64,000 nt of DNA from an uncultured Mobiluncus sp. (GTDB taxonomy: Bacteria; Actinomycetota; Actinomycetes; Actinomycetales; Actinomycetaceae), in the NCBI RefSeq assembly GCF_947254095.1, contig NZ_CAMYBV010000001.1:102596-166595 (forward strand), given 5' to 3'. The position numbers were made by a program, and so were the translations under genes. Positions 26,203 through 33,920 of this stretch are shown piece by piece; positions within the stretch are counted from its first letter, which is position 1; the number at the start of each line of letters is the position of its first letter. The notes beneath the pieces were generated by a model. It was not told the origin of the DNA. It saw only the letters and a program-made list of their open reading frames with translations, and ran no database searches.

Positions 26203-27681
26203 CTACCCTTTACAAATATCGGGGTGGTCCTTGCAGAACTGTTTCAACAGCTCCACGTTGGCTTTTTGTTCCTCCATGGTCGCGCTGAAACGAGTCTCAC
26301 CAGTGTTCAAATCCACCGTCGTGAAGTACAGCCAGTCCCCCGGTGGCGGGTTGCGGGTGCCGTCAAAAGCATCTTGGCCTACGACCCCAATAGGACCCGG
26401 CGGCAGCCCCTTGTGGCGGTAGGTATTGTACGGATTCGAAGCGTCAGCGACCTCGGCGGCGGTCGGAATTTTGCGGGACTTCGAGGCTTCGCCCAAACCG
26501 TAGATAACCGTGGAATCCATATTTAAGAACCCGACGGTTTCCTTGCTGGCGTCCATCCGGTTTTCTAACACTCGTGCAATCTTGGCGTAGTCCTGTTTTT
26601 GCAGGTCGCTGCCCTCACGCTGGACGATAGATGCCTTGGTCAGGAACGTCTCCCACTGGGCCTCGGGAATTCCCGCGTCCCGCAGTCGCTTGACATTGGC
26701 GGCTACCATCTGGCGCACTGTTTCGGTCGCGTCCTGACCGGGTCCCACCAGGTAAGTTCCGGGAGCTAGCCACCCCTCGATGTCTCCACCGGCAACCTTG
26801 GGCAGTCCTGGCGCGTTGGCGAAAGCCGCCTCCACATCAGCGTCACTGAAACCGGCAGTCGTCACCAGTTGCTCTTTGACCTGCCACTTTGTCAAACCCG
26901 GACCAATCGTAATCTGATCATCGACCCGGTTCGCTTTGTCAATCAAGATGGACAAAGCATTGACGGCAGACATATGTTTGGCCATCGCATAGGTTCCGGG
27001 CTGAATCGCAGAACAGGCCGCTTCCTGGTCCCGGCACGCATTAAAGAACGCCTGCGAGGACGCTACGACCTCCGCTTTTGCCAAAATGTTGCCGATATCA
27101 GAGCCCAGGGCGCCCTCGGGAACGGTCACCATCACCCGGCCGGTGCCACTGCCTTCATAGTCGGCACCCTTAGCGCTGAGCCAACGATTGAAAATAATCG
27201 CACCAAAAACGATGGCCACCACCAGCAGCGCGACCACAATCGCCAGGATAATAATCGTACGATTCCGCATAGTTTTGCGGCGCCGAACTCGAGAACGTTT
27301 GTCACGCCGATGATGTTCGCTCACGGCGACTTCGGGTTGCTCGGCGGGGGCAACCTGCGTGTCCTGCAGCAGGGATTCCCAGGTCGCGTCCGCGGCTTGG
27401 GGTGCTACCGAGGCTACGCGCGGAAAAGACGGGGTGTCAGGTTCCTCGTCACGGCTGCGGCGGCTGGGAAGTGGGCGCGGAGTCGGCTCAACCGCGACAT
27501 TCGGGGGTGCGACCGGGACTGGCGCGGAATTGGGGGTTTGCGGGAGTGGCGCATCTTGGGGAAGTGCCGGAGTCGAGGGAGCCTGAGAGTCAGCCGAGCT
27601 CAACGCAGCCTGAGCTTGTTGAGCTAAATACCGGCGTCGGCGTCGCGGTCCCATCGATTCTAAATCTTCAATGTCTGCCAT
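26203..27681 (-). CDS. mltG: Endolytic murein transglycosylase MltG
   Basis: Cleaves nascent peptidoglycan strands and so sets glycan length. The 492-residue protein has an unusually long, Pro/Ala/Ser-rich cytoplasmic N-terminus (about 140 residues, ending in RRDKRSRVRRRKTMRNR), one membrane segment (about 145-168), a LysM-like region, and the YceG catalytic domain with the Glu in ASIVQREGS and downstream DYAKIARVLENRM. Long disordered N-termini are common in actinobacterial MltG. It lies between ruvX and aroE, in conserved order. Confidence 0.93.
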   Translation of the reverse strand: MADIEDLESMGPRRRRRYLAQQAQAALSSADSQAPSTPALPQDAPLPQTPNSAPVPVAPPNVAVEPTPRPLPSRRSRDEEPDTPSFPRVASVAPQAADATWESLLQDTQVAPAEQPEVAVSEHHRRDKRSRVRRRKTMRNRTIIILAIVVALLVVAIVFGAIIFNRWLSAKGADYEGSGTGRVMVTVPEGALGSDIGNILAKAEVVASSQAFFNACRDQEAACSAIQPGTYAMAKHMSAVNALSILIDKANRVDDQITIGPGLTKWQVKEQLVTTAGFSDADVEAAFANAPGLPKVAGGDIEGWLAPGTYLVGPGQDATETVRQMVAANVKRLRDAGIPEAQWETFLTKASIVQREGSDLQKQDYAKIARVLENRMDASKETVGFLNMDSTVIYGLGEASKSRKIPTAAEVADASNPYNTYRHKGLPPGPIGVVGQDAFDGTRNPPPGDWLYFTTVDLNTGETRFSATMEEQKANVELLKQFCKDHPDICKG

Positions 27682-27702
27682 GTACTTCCCTCGTTACGTG
27701 GT

Positions 27703-28164
27703 TTACTCAATGATAACCAACTCGCCAGGTAAGTTCCCTGTTTGAGTCAAAGTTTCTAAAGCTCGCGTGAGGATAGTCACAGCGGCGAGTTGGTCAACCA
27801 TCTGCTTTTGGCGACGGGTACTGACCCCGGCCTCGTGCAGCTTGGCGTGGGCATCAGCCGAGCTCAATCGTTCATCGATGAGATGCACCGGCAGTGCGCC
27901 GAGCCGCCTGACCAGACGCCGGGCGTAAGACCGTGCCATCCGGGCAGCCTCGCCCTCTTTGCCGCTCATCAGTTTCGGCAAGCCCACAAATACGGCCTGG
28001 GGGTCACTTTCCGCAATAATGTCCACCAGTTCGTCCAGCTCGGAACCGTCAGGCTGCACCTGCAAGGTCTCCACTGGCAACGCTAGGGAAGTCCCCGCTA
28101 CCGAACGGGCCACACCCACACGCACCTTACCCACGTCAATGGCGAGAAAGTTTCCGGCAAGCAT
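27703..28164 (-). CDS. ruvX: RuvX/YqgF Holliday-junction resolvase-like protein
   Basis: A 153-residue RNase H-fold nuclease, with an essential role in pre-16S rRNA processing in several bacteria and resolvase activity in mycobacteria. The first catalytic Asp is in FLAIDVGKVRVGVARS, the Glu region is FVGLPKLMSGKEG, and the third acid is in HLIDERLSSADAHAKL. It starts 58 bases after alaS and precedes mltG, the standard alaS-ruvX-mltG-aroE order. Confidence 0.93.
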   Translation of the reverse strand: MLAGNFLAIDVGKVRVGVARSVAGTSLALPVETLQVQPDGSELDELVDIIAESDPQAVFVGLPKLMSGKEGEAARMARSYARRLVRRLGALPVHLIDERLSSADAHAKLHEAGVSTRRQKQMVDQLAAVTILTRALETLTQTGNLPGELVIIE

Positions 28165-28222
28165 ACTCTGCGCTATCCCCTTTCCGCGTGCCGACTCGGC
28201 GCGAAGCCCAACCGGCAGTTGT

Positions 28223-30910
28223 CTACTTCGCGAGTACCGACTGCAGCGCTGCCACTACAGCATTCAAACCGGTTTCGGGTTTGCCTGCAGGGGCTCCGCC
28301 GCCTTGCGCCAAGTCGTCCTTGCCGCCGCCACCACCACCCATGGCTGCGGCACCGGCCTTTACCAATGCCCCGGCTTTCACGCCCTTGTCGCGAGCCGCT
28401 TCGTTGCTGGCCACAACCAGCATCGGTTTTTCACCGATAACGGCCGCCAGAGCGACCACCACCGGATCCGCATTAGAGAACCGCCCGCGCAAAGTGGTAG
28501 CCGCCTGACGCAAATCGTCCACAGAACCAGCCTGGACGACCTGGTGAATGACCTGCACGCCACGCAGCACTTCGGCAGATTTGACGTAGTCGTCCAGATT
28601 GGACAGCAGTGCCGCCAAACGGGTCTTTTCAAGTTCTTTTTCCGCGGACTTGAGGCGTTCCATCAGGGAAGTAATGCGTTCCACCAGGGTTTCCGGCTTA
28701 GCCCCGACCAACTGGCTAATCTGAGACACCAAGGCGTGTTCTTTGGCTTGGAATCCAGAAGCACCATTCCCAACCAGGGCTTCGATACGCCGCACCCCGG
28801 AACCAATCGAGGATTCTCCCAACACTGCTATAGAGCCGATATGCCCGGTCAGCGGCACGTGGGTGCCGCCGCAAAACTCCCGGGACCAGCCGTCGCCAAT
28901 ATCAACGATACGCACAATCTTGCCGTATTTTTCCCCGAAAATGGCCTGGGCGCCGGTCTTTCGCGCCTCCTCAATGGGCATCTGGTAGTCGGTAACAGTC
29001 ATATTGGTCTGGACTCGTTCATTAGCCTCCGCCTCTATGTCCGCCACCAAAGAATCCGGCAAAGCGCTCGCGTTGCGGAAATCGAAACGGACGTGCCACG
29101 GGGCGTTTTCCGACCCGGCTTGGGTCGCTCCCTGCCCCAGGGAATCCAACAGAATCTGGTGAATGACGTGGGTAGACGTGTGGGCCCGGGCAATCGCGCC
29201 GCGGCGCTGAACATCAATCGTAGCTTGGGCGTCCTCACCGAGAGCAACCTGACCTTCCGTCAAAGTCCCCCGATGCATGGGCAGTCCCTTCACGGGAGCC
29301 TGCACATCAGCCACGTCCAGCACTCCGCCACCCGCGAAAGTCACCTGGCCCTGGTCAGCCAGCTGCCCGCCGGCCTCCGCATAGAACGGGGTCCGGTCCA
29401 GCAGGACCTCAACGGTAGCCGGGGCTGTTGCGACCGGTACCGGTTTGCCGTCCTGCAATATGCCAACCACCCGCGCCGGAGCGCTGGTTTCGGTATACCC
29501 CAGGAACTCCACCGTGTTGTTTTCACCAAGTTTCGCTGCCAACTCGTGATAGACGTGAGCGTCGACGTGTCCGGTTTTCTTGGCCACCGCGTCCGCCCGG
29601 GCGCGCTGCTTTTGTTCGTTCATCAACTCGGTGAAACGTTTTTCGTCCACCTTGACCCCGGCCTCCGCCGCGATTTCCAGCGTCAGGGAAAGAGGGAAAC
29701 CGTAGGTGTCGTGCAGTTGGAAGGCGTCGTCGCCGCTCAGAGCCGCGCCGGACTGTTTCGCCTTCGTCACCGCGGTATCCAAGATGACGGTTCCGGCGTC
29801 AAGGGTGCGGCGGAAAGCGTCCTCCTCGGCGTAAGCCACGTCTGAGATAGTATCCCAGTCCTTTTCCAGCTCGGGATAGGAAGCTTTCATTACGTTCATC
29901 GACGCCGGCAAGAGGTGTGGCATGACTGCCTCTGACACTCCCAAGAGTCGCATAGAACGCACCGCACGGCGCATCAGGCGGCGCAGCACGTAGCCCCGTC
30001 CCTCATTGCTGGGACGAACCCCATCGCCAATCAGCATCAGGCTGGAACGTACGTGGTCAGCCACGATACGGAAATGCACATCCATCGGATCGGGGCTGGA
30101 AGTGTAGCGGCGCCCGGACATTTCCTGAGCGACTTCGATGACGGGGAACACCTCGTCAATTTCATACATATTGTCTTTGCCCTGGAGGACAAAAGCCAGA
30201 CGTTCCAGTCCCAAGCCCGTATCGATAGCGGTCTGGTCGAGCTTGCCCAACAGCGGGTAGTCTTTGCCGGAGCCTTCGCCGCGCAGGAATTCATCAAAAA
30301 CTAGGTTCCACAGTTCCAGGTAGCGGTCACCTTGCGTGTCGACTTCCGGACCACCCTCGGGACCGTATTCAGGTCCGCGGTCTAGGTGGATTTCTGCACA
30401 AGGGCCGGCCGGGCCGGGCTGGCCGGTATCCCAAAAGATTTCTTCGCGCGGAAGTTTCTGGACGTGGGCGGGATCCAAACCGATTTGCTGGGTCCAGATG
30501 TTCCAAGCGGCTTCGTCTTGCTCCCAAATCGTGACCCAGAGCTTGTCGCCGTCCAGGCCGTAGCCGCCGTCCTCTTGCTTGCCGGTCAACAGGTCCCAGG
30601 CGTACTGAGACGCGCCTTCCTTAAAGTAGTCGCCGAACGAAAAGTTCCCGCACATCTGAAAGAACGTACCGTGACGTGTGGTTTTACCGACCTCATCAAT
30701 GTCGTTGGTGCGGATACACTTTTGCACCGAGGTGGCTCGCGGCCACGGCGCCGGTTCGGTTCCCACGATGTAGGGAATGAACGGAACCATGCCCGCGATG
30801 GTGAACAAAATCGAGGGATCGGGCGAAATGAGCGGCACCGAGGGGCGGACCTCATGACCGTTCTTTGCAAAAAAATCCAGCCAACGCTGACGAACTTCCG
30901 CAGTACGCAT
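28223..30910 (-). CDS. alaS: Alanyl-tRNA synthetase AlaS
   Basis: Full-length 895-residue enzyme. The class II aminoacylation core starts VRQRWLDFFAKNGHEVRPS. The editing domain has the zinc pair motif THVIH and CGGTH (SREFCGGTHVPLTGHIGS). The C-Ala domain ends in a glycine-rich GGGGGGKDDLAQGGG segment, the normal DHHA1 signature. Nothing suggests loss of editing. It is the first large gene of the alaS-ruvX-mltG-aroE string. Confidence 0.98.
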   Translation of the reverse strand: MRTAEVRQRWLDFFAKNGHEVRPSVPLISPDPSILFTIAGMVPFIPYIVGTEPAPWPRATSVQKCIRTNDIDEVGKTTRHGTFFQMCGNFSFGDYFKEGASQYAWDLLTGKQEDGGYGLDGDKLWVTIWEQDEAAWNIWTQQIGLDPAHVQKLPREEIFWDTGQPGPAGPCAEIHLDRGPEYGPEGGPEVDTQGDRYLELWNLVFDEFLRGEGSGKDYPLLGKLDQTAIDTGLGLERLAFVLQGKDNMYEIDEVFPVIEVAQEMSGRRYTSSPDPMDVHFRIVADHVRSSLMLIGDGVRPSNEGRGYVLRRLMRRAVRSMRLLGVSEAVMPHLLPASMNVMKASYPELEKDWDTISDVAYAEEDAFRRTLDAGTVILDTAVTKAKQSGAALSGDDAFQLHDTYGFPLSLTLEIAAEAGVKVDEKRFTELMNEQKQRARADAVAKKTGHVDAHVYHELAAKLGENNTVEFLGYTETSAPARVVGILQDGKPVPVATAPATVEVLLDRTPFYAEAGGQLADQGQVTFAGGGVLDVADVQAPVKGLPMHRGTLTEGQVALGEDAQATIDVQRRGAIARAHTSTHVIHQILLDSLGQGATQAGSENAPWHVRFDFRNASALPDSLVADIEAEANERVQTNMTVTDYQMPIEEARKTGAQAIFGEKYGKIVRIVDIGDGWSREFCGGTHVPLTGHIGSIAVLGESSIGSGVRRIEALVGNGASGFQAKEHALVSQISQLVGAKPETLVERITSLMERLKSAEKELEKTRLAALLSNLDDYVKSAEVLRGVQVIHQVVQAGSVDDLRQAATTLRGRFSNADPVVVALAAVIGEKPMLVVASNEAARDKGVKAGALVKAGAAAMGGGGGGKDDLAQGGGAPAGKPETGLNAVVAALQSVLAK

Positions 30911-31015
30911 CTATCTGTATCTTTCCTTCGTATCCGGGCAGTGCCCGGGATTATCTGTCCTGGTCCCCCGGTCAGTTTGCGCCGGGCGGCTTTCGTTTAT
31001 TGTCGGTTAGTTTCG

Positions 31016-31309
31016 TTAAAATTCCAGGTCGTCGTCCAGCGTGGAGTCACGGTGACGTCCGCGTCCGACCTTGAAACCCGCACCGTCGTCCTTTCGAGCA
31101 CGCCAAGTGTCGCGGGCCTGCTCGATTTCTGAATCACTAGAGCTCAGAGCCTCGATGAGTTCCTCCTCGCGCTGTGACATATCCGCACGGAACCGCTGGG
31201 TCATCTGATCGACGGTCTGACGGAACGGGGTTACGGTAAAGTAAGCCGCCAGCGCCGCCCCCGCGGAAAGCAGCAGCGTCGTCCCGACCGCTTTCGCTGT
31301 ATTCGACAT
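31016..31309 (-). CDS. Small membrane-anchored hypothetical protein between DUF948 gene and alaS
   Basis: A 97-residue protein with one N-terminal membrane segment (TLLLSAGAALAAYFTV, about 11-26), then a charged helical stretch (MTQRFRADMSQREEELIEAL) and a basic/acidic tail. I do not recognise a named family. Proteins of this shape commonly sit between a DUF948 gene and alaS in actinobacteria. The gene is 8 bases downstream of the DUF948 gene and probably co-expressed; a structural role at the envelope is possible but unproven. Confidence 0.75.
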   Translation of the reverse strand: MSNTAKAVGTTLLLSAGAALAAYFTVTPFRQTVDQMTQRFRADMSQREEELIEALSSSDSEIEQARDTWRARKDDGAGFKVGRGRHRDSTLDDDLEF

Positions 31310-31317
31310 CTCTCCCC

Positions 31318-31674
31318 CTACTTCGCTTTCTTAGCGTCAATGCCCATGGCTTTACGCACTGCGTAGTTAAACGCGGCGACCTTAATCAGCGGCCGGCCCA
31401 GCGTCGCTGTAAACAAGGTCGTCAGAGCCGAGAAATCCTCGACAGAACGATTCGCCGCCGAAGTCATGGAATCAACCCGTTCCAACTGGTTATTGACCTG
31501 ATCCAAAGACGTCTGTCCCTGTTTGACCGCCACCACCGTTTCGTCGGCGACAGATTTAATGGATTGCTCCAATTGGGAAAACACCCCACCCAGTTTCCAC
31601 AGCGGCACTGCCAAAAATAGCACCAATACCGCGAAAGCCACGGCGGAAATAATCCCGGCAATTTCACCAATCAT
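31318..31674 (-). CDS. DUF948 membrane protein
   Basis: A 118-residue protein with an N-terminal membrane helix (IISAVAFAVLVLFLAVPLW, 7-25) followed by a long amphipathic, coiled-coil-like helix (SQLEQSIKSVADETVVAVKQ and DQVNNQLERVDSM), the DUF948 pattern. Function is unknown. The ATG at 31674 is preceded by GGAGAATGAC; the frame is open to 31833 but the upstream part shows no family character. It lies between rpsD and the small membrane protein, as in many actinobacteria. Confidence 0.82.
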   Translation of the reverse strand: MIGEIAGIISAVAFAVLVLFLAVPLWKLGGVFSQLEQSIKSVADETVVAVKQGQTSLDQVNNQLERVDSMTSAANRSVEDFSALTTLFTATLGRPLIKVAAFNYAVRKAMGIDAKKAK

Positions 31675-31793
31675 GTCATTCTCCTGTCTCGGTGTAGCAA
31701 CCCAAATTTTTCGTGCTGTCTGCGCGAAAAACACCGTAGGTATTCTAACTTTAAACAATTGACCCCGGGAAAATCCCGGGGCCACTGAAATGT

Positions 31794-32414
31794 TTAGCGG
31801 GAATAGTGCTCCACGACCAGTTGCACTTCGCACTGAATCGGGACTTCTTCACGCTTAGGCTTACGATCCAAGGTAAAGCGCAGCTTTTCCAAATCGACCT
31901 TAATATAGTCAGGGACGGGAGGCAGCACATCGCGGTGAGAACCGCGGGCAGCCACCACGAAAGGATCCTTGACCTGGGAGGACGGCTTGACCTGGACGGT
32001 CTGACCGGGACGTACCTTGTAAGAAGGACGATCCACAATCTTGCCGTCAACCAAGATGTGACGGTGAGTTACCGCCTGACGAGCCTGGAACATGGTGCGG
32101 CCAAAACCGGCCCGCAACACCAGGGCATCAAGGCGCATTTCCAGCAATTCCACAAGGTTGTCACCGGTCTGGCCTTCCATGCGGCGTGCCTCCTGGAAGG
32201 TTTTGACCAGCTGAGCCTCGCGGATTGCGTACTGGGCACGCAAACGCTGCTTTTCTTTCAAACGCACCGCGTAGTCAGATTCGCTACGGCGACGGGCGCG
32301 GCCGTGTTCACCAGGTCCGTAGGGACGACGTTCGAAGTACCGCTTAGCTTTCGGGGTCAGCGGCATCCCCAAGGCGCGCGACAAACGCACCATTTTCCGA
32401 GAACGGTTTGCCAT
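31794..32414 (-). CDS. rpsD: 30S ribosomal protein S4
   Basis: Primary 16S rRNA-binding protein of the small-subunit body. The 206-residue protein has the S4 N-terminal region (NRSRKMVRLSRALGMPL) and the S4 RNA-binding domain with RLDALVLRAGFGRTMFQARQ and THRHILVDGKIVDRPSY. The zinc-binding Cys residues of some S4 proteins are absent, typical of the C-minus form. It stands alone, away from the rpoA operon, as is common in actinobacteria with an alaS-linked rpsD. AGGAAG precedes the ATG. Confidence 0.97.
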   Translation of the reverse strand: MANRSRKMVRLSRALGMPLTPKAKRYFERRPYGPGEHGRARRRSESDYAVRLKEKQRLRAQYAIREAQLVKTFQEARRMEGQTGDNLVELLEMRLDALVLRAGFGRTMFQARQAVTHRHILVDGKIVDRPSYKVRPGQTVQVKPSSQVKDPFVVAARGSHRDVLPPVPDYIKVDLEKLRFTLDRKPKREEVPIQCEVQLVVEHYSR

Positions 32415-32444
32415 TTATATTCTTCCTGTCTTATTTCAAAGTCA

Positions 32445-32468
32445 CCCCGCGAGGGCATCTCGGCGGGG
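32445..32468 (-). promoter_or_regulatory. Hairpin in the rpsD leader
   Basis: CCCCGCGAG and CTCGGCGGGG form a 9-pair stem with one bulged G and a 5-base loop, about 30 bases upstream of the rpsD start. A second hairpin (CCAACC/GGTTGG, 32513-32527) lies further upstream. S4 represses its own synthesis through leader structure in several bacteria, but no sequence match to a known S4-binding leader was made. Confidence 0.35.
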
Positions 32469-32553
32469 AGGGGTCACCTTTATGGCTAAGACCCCAGGTG
32501 TCCGGACATCAGCCAACCGAGGGTTGGTCATGACTCCGGGCAACTTGGCTATC

Positions 32554-33891
32554 TTACCGCATTTTTTGAATCTTGCGTATTTTTGCCAGTCGCTCTCCCA
32601 ACGTGACTTCCCACCCGTGGGTGGAGGGCTCGTAATAGATCTTGTCTTTCAGCGGGTCAGGCAGGTATTGTTGCGCGACTATGCCGCGGGTGTCGTCGTG
32701 GGGATATTGATAGGTACCCAAAACTTTCCTGTCGGCACTAGCCCCGGGATAATGCTGGTCGCGCAGATAGGTCGGAACGGTGCCGATATTGCCGGCCTCC
32801 ACGTCAGCCATCGCGGTATTGATGCCGACATACGCCCGATTCGACTTCGGGGCCGTCGCAACTGCGACCACCGCCTCAGCCAGCGGAATCCGTCCCTCCG
32901 GCATCCCAATCAACTGCACCGCTTGTGCGGCCGCGACCGCGAGGGGTAACACGGTAGGGTCAGCCAGCCCGACATCTTCGGCAGCCGCAATGACGACTCG
33001 GCGGGCAATGAAGCGCGGATCTTCCCCGGCCTTAATCATTCGCGCCAAATAGTGCAGGGCGGCATCGGGGTCGGAGCCGCGCATCGACTTGATAAACGCC
33101 GAAGCCACATCGTAATGCTCGTCAATGCCGTAGCGCACTACGGCCGTGTCTGCCGCCACCGCGACATCGTCTTCAGTAATTTCGCTGGCTTCGCGGGAAT
33201 CGGCTCCCCCGGCGGCCGCTTCCAGCAGGGTCAGGGCTTTGCGCCCGTCCGCGCCGGCTAATCTGATGAGACTTTCCCTAGCGTCCGGGGTCAGGGTGTA
33301 CTTTCCGGCCAGTCCACGTTCGTCCGCCAAAGCCCGGTCCGTGATGGTTTCGATGTCCTGGTTCGTGAGAGGTTTCAGCGTCAGTAGCAGGGACCGAGAT
33401 AACAGCGGAGAAATGACGGAAAAAGCCGGATTTTCCGTGGTGGCGGCCACCAGGATAACCCAGCGATTTTCCACTGCCGGCAACAGCGAATCTTGCTGTG
33501 ATTTAGAAAACCGGTGAACCTCGTCTAAGAATAAAATGGTTTCTTGACCGCTCAGGCTCAGTCGTCGTTTCGCCGCGTTAATGACCTCTCGGACTTCTTT
33601 CACTCCCGCGTTGATGGCGGAAAGCTGGGCATATTCCCGGCCGCCTGCCTGCGCCACCAGATATGCCAAGGTCGTTTTGCCGGTTCCGGGCGGACCGTAG
33701 AGAATCACAGACGAAGTCATCTCGGTGTCTGCCCGCAGCAGCCGCTGTAACGGCGAATTGGGCGCCAACAGGTGTGACTGCCCTACCAGTTCTTCTACGC
33801 TACGCGGACGCATCCGTACCGCCAAAGGGGCGTCCGGGCGAAACTCCGGAACCCCCCTGCCGGTATCACTCAAGGAATCAAACAAGTCCAT
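32554..33891 (-). CDS. rarA: Replication-associated recombination protein RarA (MgsA)
   Basis: AAA+ ATPase of the clamp-loader/RuvB type that works at stalled forks. The 445-residue protein has Walker A GPPGTGKTTLA (about 66-76), Walker B LFLDEVHRF, and the C-terminal MgsA region (GIVAQQYLPDPLKDKIYYEP), which is diagnostic for RarA and absent from RuvB. AGGGTGG precedes the ATG. The gene is divergent from the MMPL transporter with only 29 bases between them. Confidence 0.95.
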   Translation of the reverse strand: MDLFDSLSDTGRGVPEFRPDAPLAVRMRPRSVEELVGQSHLLAPNSPLQRLLRADTEMTSSVILYGPPGTGKTTLAYLVAQAGGREYAQLSAINAGVKEVREVINAAKRRLSLSGQETILFLDEVHRFSKSQQDSLLPAVENRWVILVAATTENPAFSVISPLLSRSLLLTLKPLTNQDIETITDRALADERGLAGKYTLTPDARESLIRLAGADGRKALTLLEAAAGGADSREASEITEDDVAVAADTAVVRYGIDEHYDVASAFIKSMRGSDPDAALHYLARMIKAGEDPRFIARRVVIAAAEDVGLADPTVLPLAVAAAQAVQLIGMPEGRIPLAEAVVAVATAPKSNRAYVGINTAMADVEAGNIGTVPTYLRDQHYPGASADRKVLGTYQYPHDDTRGIVAQQYLPDPLKDKIYYEPSTHGWEVTLGERLAKIRKIQKMR

Positions 33892-33920
33892 GAGACCACC
33901 CTAGTGAAAAATGCCCTAAA

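Noticed and set aside
27959..29845. 628-codon plus-strand frame antisense to ruvX and alaS
   Set aside because: It is a mirror of high third-position GC in alaS; the protein is rich in His, Gln and Arg with no domain, and no ribosome site or promoter is seen.
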